This document shows, piece after piece, positions 1 through 6,369 of a DNA stretch of 7,911 bases (the stretch's first letter is position 1; every line of letters begins with the position of its first letter). The notes beneath the pieces were generated by a model. The model searched no databases and was not told where the DNA came from. It saw nothing but the letters and a program-made list of their open reading frames with translations. Where the stretch lies: positions 1 to 7,911 of the forward strand of contig CALCHE010000051.1 of the NCBI GenBank assembly GCA_937901145.1. Direction: 5' to 3'. Source of the DNA: an uncultured Clostridia bacterium. Lineage in GTDB: Bacteria; Bacillota; Clostridia; Oscillospirales; Acutalibacteraceae. The translations under genes were made by a program, and so were the position numbers.

Positions 1-165
1 TTTGTTTACTTTGGCGCTCTTCGGTGCCAAAGTAAAAGCCATAGCGGCTTGAGCGTAATAACATAGATGTTTAATAACTGTAAAAATCACCCATCGTAAA
101 GATGGGCAACCGACACCTATATGTTTCATAAAAAAGCCCCCCACTGTGTGAGATATCGACAGAAC
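1..165. other. Non-coding left flank with three successive hairpins
   Basis: No credible gene is visible here. The stretch folds into three simple hairpins in a row. The first is an 11-bp perfect stem (5-15 with 26-36) closed by a 10-nt loop. It abuts a 5-bp stem AAGCC/GGCTT (36-40 with 46-50), and further along is a 6-bp stem CCCATC/GATGGG (90-95 with 101-106, loop GTAAA). None is followed by a T-run on either strand, so they do not look like simple terminators. A leftward frame beginning at 129 stays open for 43 codons to the window edge, but its sequence is dictated by the hairpins and I do not trust it as a gene. A dispersed intergenic repeat or the end of an insertion element are both possible. 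Confidence 0.5.
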
Positions 166-202
166 AAAAAAATCCGCCGTACACCTGAGCATACAGCGGG
201 AT
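166..202 (-). terminator. Rho-independent terminator of the leftward DivIVA-like / membrane protein pair
   Basis: Read on the minus strand, a roughly 10-bp stem (arm 192-202 pairing with arm 172-181, with one bulged C and one U-G wobble) carries a 10-nt loop. It is followed directly by seven U residues. It starts nine bases after the stop codon of the membrane protein gene that ends at 211, which is the expected place for an intrinsic terminator. Confidence 0.85.
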
Positions 203-210
203 CTGATTAA

Positions 211-1560
211 TTATTCTATTGTGGAGAAGATATCCTCGAATTCATCTTCTGTTTCTTCGCTGAGTTCCTCATTCTCTTTGCTGTGCTTTTCCTCTTTCTT
301 TGTTCTGAGAACCAGGACAAAAAGAAGAACTATTATCAGAGAAATTACTGCCGCTGCAGCGATAACGATGATGTAATTATCCGTAAGGAAGCTTACTGCT
401 GCTCCGCGGCCACTGTAGGTAAGATAAACCACACCCTTACAGTCATCACGGGAAACGAGTGTGCGTCCTCCGTCCCTTTCAGTGACATAAAGAACCTCAC
501 CGTCTTCCTTGGTTATGCTGTCAATGCGTCTGCCGAACTCGAAGCTTTTATTCGTATAATCCACATAAGCGAAAACCTCGCCGTCTTCAGCGTATTTCTT
601 TTCGGTTACAACGAGCTCGCCCTCGGGCAGGCTGATATCGGAATAATCCTTATAGGTGGTAAAGACATAGTACTTGTCTGCCACAAGTCTGCCGGTATTG
701 ACTGCCACTACGGTTTTAAACACTGTAGCCAGAGCACCCACGCTTATAACCGCCACCAGAATCAGACTGAGAAAAAACTTAAGAAGCTTTTTACCGACCT
801 TTGGCTTTTCTGCGGTAACTTCACTTTCTTCCGTTTCCTTTTCTTCCTCATCCTTTATCCACTCAGGAGTATAATTTTCAGGGAAATCAAAGTCTCCGCT
901 TTCATCCTGCTGAACATTCTCCTGCTGAACATTCTCCTGCTGAACATTCTCCTGCTGAGCCTGCTCTTCATCGGCAGGAGCCTCGGGCTCACTGTAATCA
1001 GCTTCATCCATACCCTCAGAAGGAATTTCTTCTACCTTTTCAGGTTCCTGAGGCACTTCTTCTGCCTGGGGTGCCTTATCCTTTTTTCTGAGCTTCTTTT
1101 TTTCTTTTCTTGACAGCTTTTTTTCCTCGGGAGCCTCATCGTCCTCATCGGACATTATCTTCATATATTCGTCCATAAGCTCATCACGGCTGGGCTTTTC
1201 AGCTTCCTTTACCGATGTGTCTTCCTCAGAAAATATATCGTTTTCGATTTCGTACTCCTTCTTTACCGCTTCAGCTGAAAGAACAGTCATCTGCGGTTTG
1301 GCTCTGACCTGTTCCTTCTCTGCCTGTACAGAGAAGCGTGCAATAAAATCATTTACACTGTCCGTGATTTCCTCAGAAGTCTTTTCCTCATCGACAGAAG
1401 CAGTTTCCTTTTCTTCTGTCAGCTGCGCAGAAAAGGACGAAAAGCTGTCTTCTTCCTTCTCAAGCAGAGAGGAACCCTTTTTTATGGCTTTTTCAGCCGC
1501 CATGGTCTTATCAAAAATACTGTTAAGTTCATCCAGGCTTTTCGGTCTGTAACCTGCCAT
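211..1560 (-). CDS. Two-pass membrane protein with acidic cytoplasmic arm and a degenerate signal-peptidase-I-like outer domain
   Basis: I do not recognise a named family for this 449-residue protein. Residues 1-255 are very rich in Glu, Lys, Ser and Asp, look disordered, and include a QQENV repeat (202-216) and a basic patch (150-162). A first membrane helix spans about 259-281 and a second about 396-418, followed by a charged tail, so residues 282-395 should lie outside the membrane. That outer segment follows the motif order of type I signal peptidases (S26). VNTGRLV (286-292) sits where VxSGSMxP is expected, then SDISLPEGELVV (307-318) where a DIKxGDVV element is expected, GRRIDSI (343-349) where HRVxxI is expected, and YVTERDG (358-364) where TKGD is expected. 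The catalytic Ser would be Arg290 and the His/Lys position Arg344, so it should be inactive. The family link is inference. The start has an AAGGAAG site seven bases upstream; the gene lies 36 nt behind the DivIVA-like gene, probably co-transcribed. Confidence 0.8.
   Translation of the reverse strand: MAGYRPKSLDELNSIFDKTMAAEKAIKKGSSLLEKEEDSFSSFSAQLTEEKETASVDEEKTSEEITDSVNDFIARFSVQAEKEQVRAKPQMTVLSAEAVKKEYEIENDIFSEEDTSVKEAEKPSRDELMDEYMKIMSDEDDEAPEEKKLSRKEKKKLRKKDKAPQAEEVPQEPEKVEEIPSEGMDEADYSEPEAPADEEQAQQENVQQENVQQENVQQDESGDFDFPENYTPEWIKDEEEKETEESEVTAEKPKVGKKLLKFFLSLILVAVISVGALATVFKTVVAVNTGRLVADKYYVFTTYKDYSDISLPEGELVVTEKKYAEDGEVFAYVDYTNKSFEFGRRIDSITKEDGEVLYVTERDGGRTLVSRDDCKGVVYLTYSGRGAAVSFLTDNYIIVIAAAAVISLIIVLLFVLVLRTKKEEKHSKENEELSEETEDEFEDIFSTIE
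906..958. repeat. 15-bp in-frame tandem repeat, three perfect copies plus a partial fourth
   Basis: The unit CCTGCTGAACATTCT occurs three times without a change (906-920, 921-935, 936-950), and the first eight bases recur at 951-958. On the coding (minus) strand each unit encodes QQENV, at residues 202-216 of the membrane protein, followed by QQDE. Perfect identity between copies, including wobble positions, suggests recent expansion by slippage. The unit length keeps the frame whatever the copy number. Confidence 0.95.
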
Positions 1561-1596
1561 TATCTCACTTCCTTACCTTGCTTCAAAATTCCCTTA

Positions 1597-2025
1597 TCAA
1601 TAAGCGTTCTTTTCCAGAATTACATTTATCATATCATTGATGCTTTTGAGGTTTTTCATAACCGTAGTATTGTCAGTTCTGAGCTCCACGGATTTCTCCA
1701 TAGCCTGACGGACGATACCCTTTGATTTTTCGTGAGCTGCTTCGATGATTTCGTTAGCTCTTTTGTCTGCATCGACCTTTATTTTAGCGACAGTTTTACT
1801 AAGCTCCTCGAAAACCTTTTCGATAACCTCGCTGTGATTGTTTTCCTCGATGGTGAAATATACGCCCAGCTCCTGCATTTCACTTTTAAGCTGTTCGAAT
1901 TTTCTTTCGTTCTCTTCACCCCAGGCTATTGCATTGGCATATTCCTGCTGAATCATTTCTATATATTTATCTACTTCTTCTATGCTATAACCGTTTGCTT
2001 CGGTGGTAAAATTAACTGTAGCCAT
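1597..2025 (-). CDS. DivIVA-like coiled-coil protein
   Basis: This 142-residue protein begins with the short DivIVA-type N-terminal motif, FTTEANGYSIEEVDKYI (residues 6-22). It matches the F-x(5-6)-GY-x-x-x-EVD-x-YI pattern that binds curved membrane and dimerises in DivIVA/GpsB proteins. The remainder is almost entirely heptad-like, charged helix (about 25-135) with no membrane span, consistent with a parallel coiled coil. It is shorter than classical DivIVA (about 160-230 residues) and longer than GpsB (about 100), so a specific symbol is not justified. A role as a cytoplasmic scaffold at the pole or septum is inferred from the family. The start is supported by AAGGAG at 2034-2039, eight bases upstream of ATG. 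It has its own strong promoter and is followed after 36 nt by the acidic membrane protein gene, a plausible partner. Confidence 0.8.
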   Translation of the reverse strand: MATVNFTTEANGYSIEEVDKYIEMIQQEYANAIAWGEENERKFEQLKSEMQELGVYFTIEENNHSEVIEKVFEELSKTVAKIKVDADKRANEIIEAAHEKSKGIVRQAMEKSVELRTDNTTVMKNLKSINDMINVILEKNAY

Positions 2026-2067
2026 AATCTTTACTCCTTCACGTCAAATCAATCTTATTCAGCATTA

Positions 2068-2096
2068 ATTATACCCTAAGAAAAAGCAAATTTCAA
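2068..2096 (-). promoter_or_regulatory. Sigma-A promoter of the DivIVA-like gene
   Basis: On the minus strand TTGAAA (2091-2096) and a perfect TATAAT (2068-2073) are separated by exactly 17 bases. Transcription should begin near 2061, giving a leader of about 35 nt with the ribosome binding site at 2034-2039. No convincing terminator separates this promoter from the end of glmS at 2127, so some read-through from glmS is possible. Confidence 0.85.
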
Positions 2097-2126
2097 CACA
2101 GTTAACACAATATTTATATTAAAATT

Positions 2127-3947
2127 TTATTCCACCGTAACGCTTTTCGCCAGATTTTTCGGTTTGTCAATATCACAGCCTCTTTTTTCTGCCGTGTAAT
2201 AGCTTAAAAGCTGAAGCACCACAGCCACGGGAATACAGGAAAAGGCATCATCAGTATCAGGAAGAAAAAGCACATTCTCCTCATCGGTAAGCTCCTTGGC
2301 GTATTTTTCCCACGCCAGAACGAGTACCTTGGCGCCGCGTGCCTTTACCTCTTTTATATTGGCGAAGGTTTTCGGGAAAAGCCTTTTTTCACAGCAGACA
2401 GCCACTACGGGCGTACCCTTTTCCAGCAGAGAAATAGTTCCGTGCTTGAGCTCACCTGCAGGATAAGCTCCTGTATTTATATAGCTTATCTCCTTCATTT
2501 TCAGGCTTCCCTCCATAGCCGCCGCATAGTCACTCCCTCTGCCTATAAACCAGCCTTCATCACATCCGTCGAAAAGACAGGAGTAATACTCGGCCTTATC
2601 CCTGCTGTCGATAATGCTCTGTACCTTAGAGGGGATAGCTTTCAGCTCAGAAAAAAGTCTGTCACGCTCACTGCGCTTTATCTGCCACCTTTCGTGAGCA
2701 AAGCATACGGCGAAGGCATAAAGTGCCGCCAGCTGTGCCGTGTATGCTTTGGTAGTAGCTACCGCAATCTCAGGTCCCGCTTCGGTATAAATAACGCTGT
2801 CACTTTCCCGTGCTATAGAGCTTCCCTTCACGTTAACCACAGACAGAATTTTAGCCTTTTTCTCCTTGGCTTTTATGAGCGCTGCCAGAGTGTCTGCGGT
2901 CTCACCGCTCTGACTGATGAATATGCAGAGTGTTCTGCTGTCAATAGGCACATTACCGTATCGGAATTCCGAAGCCGTCTCCGCTATACAGGTAATATTG
3001 GCAAGCTTCTGAGTGAGTATCCTGCCCGCTAAACCTGCGTGATAGGCCGACCCACAGCCTACGAAGCAGATTTTCTGTAAGGCGAAAAAGCATTTTTTCA
3101 GCTTGCCGAGTTCAGGAAAAATTTCGTCTCCGGACAAGAGAGAACCGAGTGTCTTCCGTAGCACCTCAGGCTGTTCGAAAATCTCCTTCAGCATAAAATG
3201 AGGAAACTCCCCTTTGTCAGCTGTCTGCTCAGGTATATCTGCCCTCTCCGATTTTTTCTCTATCCTTTTTCCGTCTGCATCATAAAAACGGATGCCTTCC
3301 CTGTCAGCTACGGCAGTTTCCTTTTCTTCCAGGGTGAAAATGTCCGCAGTATGCGGCAGAAGAGCTATGGCATCGGAAGAAAATATGCTTCCCGAGTCAC
3401 CCTTTCCGCACAGAAGAGGACTGCTTTTTCGCATACCGTAAATTTCATCGGGAAAATCCCTGCAGATAATGCACAGCGCATAGGAGCCCTCCAGAACATT
3501 TCTGCATTTTTTCATAGCAGAAAGCACATCGCCCTCATAGTATTTTTCCAGAAGATTGGCGATAACCTCTGTGTCAGTACTGCTTTTAAAGGTATAGCCT
3601 TCACTGAACAGCTCCTTTTTAAGAGATGAGTAGTTTTCGATAATACCGTTATGCACTATGGTGAAAAGGCCTGACATACTGCTGTGGGGATGGGAATTTA
3701 TATCGTCAGGCTCTCCGTGAGTTGCCCATCGGGTATGACCTATACCGCATTTTGCAGTCAGCTCTATGCCTGCCAGCTTATTTTTCAGATCCTCGATTCT
3801 GCCCGAGGTTTTCACGGTTACTGTCTCATTCTTTTCCGAAACCGCTATGCCCGATGAGTCATATCCTCTGTATTCCAAATGCTCGAGTCCTCTTATAAGA
3901 TAGGGTACTGCCTTGTTTTTACCCACATAGCCTATTATTCCGCACAT
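2127..3947 (-). CDS. glmS: Glutamine--fructose-6-phosphate aminotransferase (isomerizing)
   Basis: GlmS converts fructose-6-phosphate and glutamine to glucosamine-6-phosphate and glutamate in the cytoplasm, the entry step to UDP-GlcNAc and peptidoglycan. The length (606 residues) is normal and the gene looks intact. The N-terminal class II glutaminase domain (about 1-240) has the nucleophile Cys2 exposed after Met removal, GHTRWATHGEP (70-80), HNG (99-101) and TDTE (124-127). Two sugar-isomerase (SIS) domains follow. The first (about 285-420) has GCGSAYHAG (297-305), SQSGETADT (345-353) and TTKAY (398-402). The second (about 455-590) has GRGSDYAAAMEGSLKMKE (469-486) and KHG (501-503). The C-terminal tail DKPKNLAKSVTVE is the hallmark of the family. 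AGGAG at 3955-3959, seven bases before ATG, supports the start. It is transcribed divergently from the YdcF-like operon. No glmS ribozyme fits in the short leader. Confidence 0.98.
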   Translation of the reverse strand: MCGIIGYVGKNKAVPYLIRGLEHLEYRGYDSSGIAVSEKNETVTVKTSGRIEDLKNKLAGIELTAKCGIGHTRWATHGEPDDINSHPHSSMSGLFTIVHNGIIENYSSLKKELFSEGYTFKSSTDTEVIANLLEKYYEGDVLSAMKKCRNVLEGSYALCIICRDFPDEIYGMRKSSPLLCGKGDSGSIFSSDAIALLPHTADIFTLEEKETAVADREGIRFYDADGKRIEKKSERADIPEQTADKGEFPHFMLKEIFEQPEVLRKTLGSLLSGDEIFPELGKLKKCFFALQKICFVGCGSAYHAGLAGRILTQKLANITCIAETASEFRYGNVPIDSRTLCIFISQSGETADTLAALIKAKEKKAKILSVVNVKGSSIARESDSVIYTEAGPEIAVATTKAYTAQLAALYAFAVCFAHERWQIKRSERDRLFSELKAIPSKVQSIIDSRDKAEYYSCLFDGCDEGWFIGRGSDYAAAMEGSLKMKEISYINTGAYPAGELKHGTISLLEKGTPVVAVCCEKRLFPKTFANIKEVKARGAKVLVLAWEKYAKELTDEENVLFLPDTDDAFSCIPVAVVLQLLSYYTAEKRGCDIDKPKNLAKSVTVE

Positions 3948-3974
3948 AAAAAATCTCCTTTCGGTAAAAATCCT

Positions 3975-4002
3975 TTTACTTTTTATTATTTTATGTTATA
4001 AT
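3975..4002 (+). promoter_or_regulatory. Promoter of the YdcF / SecB-like / DUF1292 operon
   Basis: TTTACT (3975-3980) and a perfect TATAAT (3997-4002) are spaced by 16 bases, with an extended -10 TG at 3994-3995. Transcription should start near 4009, about 35 nt before the first ATG at 4044. The only room for the glmS promoter is this same 96-nt gap on the other strand. A possible -35 TTGAGC at 4005-4010 (minus) exists, but I see no good -10 for it, so the glmS promoter is left uncalled. The two divergent promoters probably overlap. Confidence 0.65.
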
Positions 4003-4043
4003 AGGCTCAAATATTGATTCAGATTAATTTTACGGAGTGACTT

Positions 4044-4607
4044 ATGGGATATTTTTTATGTGCTCTCGGAGCTGTAATTCTTTTTTCGGTTATACTTTTC
4101 ATCTCAGCCGAAGCGAAAGCCTGTAAGGGTAATGCCGAAGGCGAAAAGGATTTTCTTCTGATTTTAGGCTGCCGAGTCAGAGAAAACGAAGCCGAGGAAA
4201 CCCTGCGTATGCGTGCAGAAAAGGCGGCGGAATATCTGAAAGAGCATCAGAGCACCGTAGTTATCGCCTGCGGAGGTATAGTCCACGACGACCAGTACAT
4301 AAGTGAAGCTCAGGCCATCGAAGAAATTCTAATCTCGGAGGGTATAAAAAAAGAAAGAATCCTCCGCGAGGACAAATCCACTACTACCGTGGAAAATTTC
4401 AGAAATGCGAAAAAGATAATCGGAGACAGTCATACTTCTATTGCCCTGCTTTCCAGTGATTTCCATCTGATGAGAGCGAAGCTCATAGCCAGAAAGGCAG
4501 GTCTTGACTGCGAGACCGTCTCTGCTCCCTCTCCGAAAAAGGAAAAAGCAAAAAACTATATACGAGAATTTTTCGCTCTCATAATTTTCATCATAGGAGG
4601 AAAATAA
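4044..4607 (+). CDS. YdcF/SanA-type (DUF218) membrane-anchored envelope protein
   Basis: This 187-residue protein has one N-terminal membrane helix (about 2-21) and a DUF218 domain. Visible family marks are the strand LLILGCRV (38-45), the ACGG turn (75-78), and the SEAQAIEEIL helix (87-96) followed by GI-x(4)-IL. Further on are TTTVENFRNAKKI (113-125), with the usual Glu-Asn, and SSDFHLMRA (137-145), with its conserved His. DUF218 proteins such as SanA and ElyC of E. coli affect envelope permeability and peptidoglycan or lipid-carrier metabolism, but the reaction is not established, so only a general envelope role is offered. The start has CGGAG (4033-4037) six bases ahead of ATG and a promoter upstream. 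It is the first gene of a three-gene operon, and the ribosome binding site for the next gene lies inside its last codons. Confidence 0.85.
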   Translation: MGYFLCALGAVILFSVILFISAEAKACKGNAEGEKDFLLILGCRVRENEAEETLRMRAEKAAEYLKEHQSTVVIACGGIVHDDQYISEAQAIEEILISEGIKKERILREDKSTTTVENFRNAKKIIGDSHTSIALLSSDFHLMRAKLIARKAGLDCETVSAPSPKKEKAKNYIREFFALIIFIIGGK

Positions 4608-4608
4608 A

Positions 4609-5007
4609 ATGTCCAAGGTAAATATGCTCGCTTACAAGGCAAGTGAAATCGTTTTTAATAACAAGGTAAACGGTAAGGTACAGCTTAAACTCAGCAATAA
4701 AATTTCCCACAATGTAAAATACAGCAGTAACGGCACCTGTGAAGCGGTTATGACCGTAGAGGTTTTCGATAAAGAAAATAAGGATGTACTTAACGCGAAA
4801 GTAACCGTAAACGGAGTTTTCACTGTCGATAATGAAATGGAAAAGGAATTCGTTCACGTGGAAACCTTCAAAGAGCTTTTCCCCTTCGCTAAGGCTCTGG
4901 TTACCACCGTTTCCGCCAATGCGGGAGTTCCGCCCATTATGGTAAAAAACATCGACATCGAAAAGCAGGAAATTTACCGTTTCGAAATGAACGGAAGAAA
5001 TGAGTGA
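4609..5007 (+). CDS. SecB-like chaperone-fold protein
   Basis: The 132-residue product is soluble, with no signal peptide or membrane helix. Its layout fits the SecB fold. Alternating beta strands occupy about 22-85 (KVQLKLSN, EAVMTVEVFD, LNAKVTVNGVFTV). A Phe-rich helix, ETFKELFPFAKALVTTVSAN (85-104), comes next, followed by AGVPPIMVKNIDI (105-117). The LFP-[YF]-A-x(3)-[VI]-[TS] helix, then a short G-x-PP-[IL] turn, is the most diagnostic part of SecB. Proteobacterial SecB holds preproteins unfolded for SecA; most Firmicutes lack classical SecB, so the client and partner here are unknown. ATG lies one base after the upstream stop codon, with AGGAGG at 4595-4600, so translation is probably coupled to the YdcF-like gene. 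There is no adjacent toxin-antitoxin pair, unlike actinobacterial TA-associated SecB. Confidence 0.72.
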   Translation: MSKVNMLAYKASEIVFNNKVNGKVQLKLSNKISHNVKYSSNGTCEAVMTVEVFDKENKDVLNAKVTVNGVFTVDNEMEKEFVHVETFKELFPFAKALVTTVSANAGVPPIMVKNIDIEKQEIYRFEMNGRNE

Positions 5008-5017
5008 GGTGTGATTT

Positions 5018-5305
5018 ATGTCAGAGCTTCTTAATCAGCTTAAGGACGACGAGCTTGATTTCACCGTGCGATTTACGGACACGGACGGTATAAGCGGTGT
5101 TTATGAATTTCTGGACATCGTCCTTTATAAAGGAAATGAATACGTCATCGCAGAGCCCGAAGACGGTGACGGTTATGTGGATATTTTCCGCATAATCATA
5201 AATGACGGTAAAGAGGAATACGAAAGAGAAACAGATGACACTGCCCTCGAAGAAATTTTTGAGATATTCAGAAGAAAAAATGAGGACGAATTCGATTTCG
5301 AATAA
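5018..5305 (+). CDS. DUF1292 family protein
   Basis: This is a 95-residue, strongly acidic, soluble protein. The pattern FTVRFTDTDGISGVYEFLDI (15-34), then EYVIAEPED (41-49), then VDIFRII (54-60), then a helix with EEIFEIFRR (78-86), is characteristic of DUF1292 (the YrzB-like group). Those proteins are small Firmicute proteins of unknown function, often next to housekeeping genes such as yrrK or alaS; that context is absent here. The tail DEFDFE is acidic. The start is set by GAGGTG at 5006-5011, overlapping the stop codon of the SecB-like gene, and lies 10 bases after that stop. It is the last gene of the operon, and a terminator follows within 15 bases. Confidence 0.82.
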   Translation: MSELLNQLKDDELDFTVRFTDTDGISGVYEFLDIVLYKGNEYVIAEPEDGDGYVDIFRIIINDGKEEYERETDDTALEEIFEIFRRKNEDEFDFE

Positions 5306-5315
5306 CTTCACAAAT

Positions 5316-5360
5316 AAAAAGACCGCTGTAAAAGCTAAATGCCTTTACAGCGGTCTTTTT
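5316..5360. terminator. Bidirectional rho-independent terminator between convergent genes
   Basis: A perfect inverted repeat (5316-5332 with 5344-5360) has the core GACCGCTGTAAA/TTTACAGCGGTC, with five A residues before and five T residues after. The loop is 11 nt, with a possible extra GC/GC pair inside it. It can terminate in both directions: the rightward DUF1292 operon ending at 5305 and the leftward membrane protein gene. The stop codon of the latter (5359-5361) overlaps the T-tract. Confidence 0.93.
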
Positions 5361-5832
5361 ATTTAAGCTTTTTCAGCTTTCCGTGAGAATAAATTCCCAC
5401 CGAAAGGAAAAGAATAACGAAGCAGTGAAGTATAACCTCGATGTAAAGATCCGTAGAAAATGAGTCGGGAAACTGTCTTAAAACCACGAACATAAAAAAC
5501 AGCAGGCAGATAAAATCGAAGCTGTACACCGTGAGACCTGCCTTAAGGAATTTCGCATCCTTCAGACAGAGAACCGTAACTAAAAGGTACACTGCGAAGA
5601 AAGCAGCCGTTACACCGTAAGCGACAGCAGGGCTGACAGTTTCTCCGTGACCGAGCTTAAGCATCATTTCAGGAACGGAAAGACTGAAATGAAAATTAAA
5701 ATTTCCCGTTATAAAATAGCGGACAACATAAATTATTCCAAGCACACCCGCCAGTGAAAGGCCTGTGAAGGCTGACTTCACATTGGTTTCGTGCTTTTTG
5801 ATTATATCTTCTTTAGTAAAATTTTTATTCAT
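5359..5832 (-). CDS. Four-helix integral membrane protein of unknown function
   Basis: I do not recognise a family for this 157-residue protein. It has a short charged N-terminal cytoplasmic arm (1-20, rich in Lys and Glu) and four predicted membrane helices at about 21-41, 68-90, 97-119 and 128-149. The tail is basic (HGKLKKLK, 150-157). By the positive-inside rule both ends should be cytoplasmic. The loop between helices 1 and 2 (about 42-67) is the longest external segment. No catalytic motif is evident. AAGGAG at 5838-5843 overlaps the stop codon of trmL and sits five bases before ATG, so it is probably translated from the trmL message. Nothing in the sequence ties it functionally to tRNA modification. 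Confidence 0.8.
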   Translation of the reverse strand: MNKNFTKEDIIKKHETNVKSAFTGLSLAGVLGIIYVVRYFITGNFNFHFSLSVPEMMLKLGHGETVSPAVAYGVTAAFFAVYLLVTVLCLKDAKFLKAGLTVYSFDFICLLFFMFVVLRQFPDSFSTDLYIEVILHCFVILFLSVGIYSHGKLKKLK

Positions 5833-5841
5833 AGCTTCTCC

Positions 5842-6339
5842 TTACCAGCTGAATTTCGTCAGCTGTCCCTCGCATAAAAGATCAGGATAACCCCACTGGC
5901 GCAGAATTTCATATGTCACAATGGCGGCAGTGTTCGAAAGATTAAGACTTCTGGCATCACCCACCATAGGAATACGCAGAGAGGTTTCCTCATTATTTTT
6001 CAGCAGCTCCTCGGGAAGACCTGCATCCTCTCTGCCGAAAAGAATAAATGTATTATCAGGAAAGGAAACGTCGGAATAAATGTGTCTTCCCTTAGTGGTA
6101 AGATAGAAAAAGTTTCCGCCCTTGTTTTTTTCGAAAAAGTCGTCAAGACCTTCATAATAGGTTATGTCGAGCATATGCCAGTAGTCGAGACCTGCTCTTT
6201 TCAGTTTTTTATCGTCGACTGTAAATCCCATAGGCTTTACCAGGTGAAGCGCTGCACCCGTAGCAGCACAGGTACGCGCTATATTGCCTGTATTCTGCGG
6301 AATCTGCGGTTCGACGAGAACGATGTTTATGTGAGACAT
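5842..6339 (-). CDS. trmL: tRNA (cytidine(34)-2'-O)-methyltransferase TrmL
   Basis: TrmL is a SPOUT-class enzyme that uses S-adenosylmethionine to 2'-O-methylate the wobble base of leucine tRNAs (Cm34 or cmnm5Um34). The 165-residue length is typical of these minimal SPOUT enzymes. Diagnostic motifs are all present: EPQIPQNTGNIARTCAATG (10-28), KRAGLDYW (47-54), FGREDAGLPEEL (101-112) and RIPM (122-125), followed by ARSLNLSNTAAIV (129-141), the last two forming the knotted cofactor site. The order and spacing match TrmL (YibK/CspR) rather than TrmH or RlmB, which carry extra N-terminal domains. The start is supported by AGGAG at 6346-6350, six bases before ATG, and by an upstream extended -10 promoter. 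It is followed after nine bases by the membrane protein gene. Confidence 0.95.
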   Translation of the reverse strand: MSHINIVLVEPQIPQNTGNIARTCAATGAALHLVKPMGFTVDDKKLKRAGLDYWHMLDITYYEGLDDFFEKNKGGNFFYLTTKGRHIYSDVSFPDNTFILFGREDAGLPEELLKNNEETSLRIPMVGDARSLNLSNTAAIVTYEILRQWGYPDLLCEGQLTKFSW

Positions 6340-6369
6340 AGTATTCTCCTTCAGTATTTTACTGCTGAG

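Noticed and set aside
1..129. Leftward 43-codon frame open to the left edge, starting ATG at 129, with GGGGGG seven bases upstream
   Set aside because: The sequence is determined by three hairpins, the G-run is a poor Shine-Dalgarno, and the encoded peptide resembles no protein family.
283..1113. Rightward 276-codon open frame opposite the acidic membrane protein
   Set aside because: It is antisense to a gene with a clear ribosome binding site, promoter and terminator. Its Leu/Phe-rich product is the expected shadow of Glu/Lys-rich codons.
2442..3032. Rightward 196-codon open frame inside glmS
   Set aside because: It is antisense to the well conserved SIS domains of GlmS, has no recognisable domain, and lacks operon context.
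3948..4043. glmS ribozyme or other riboswitch in the glmS leader
   Set aside because: The gap is too short and AT-rich, and it is occupied by promoter elements of the divergent operon. No structured core could be found by eye.
4609..5007. SecB-associated toxin-antitoxin system
   Set aside because: The neighbours are DUF218 and DUF1292 proteins; no toxin or antitoxin gene lies beside the SecB-like gene.
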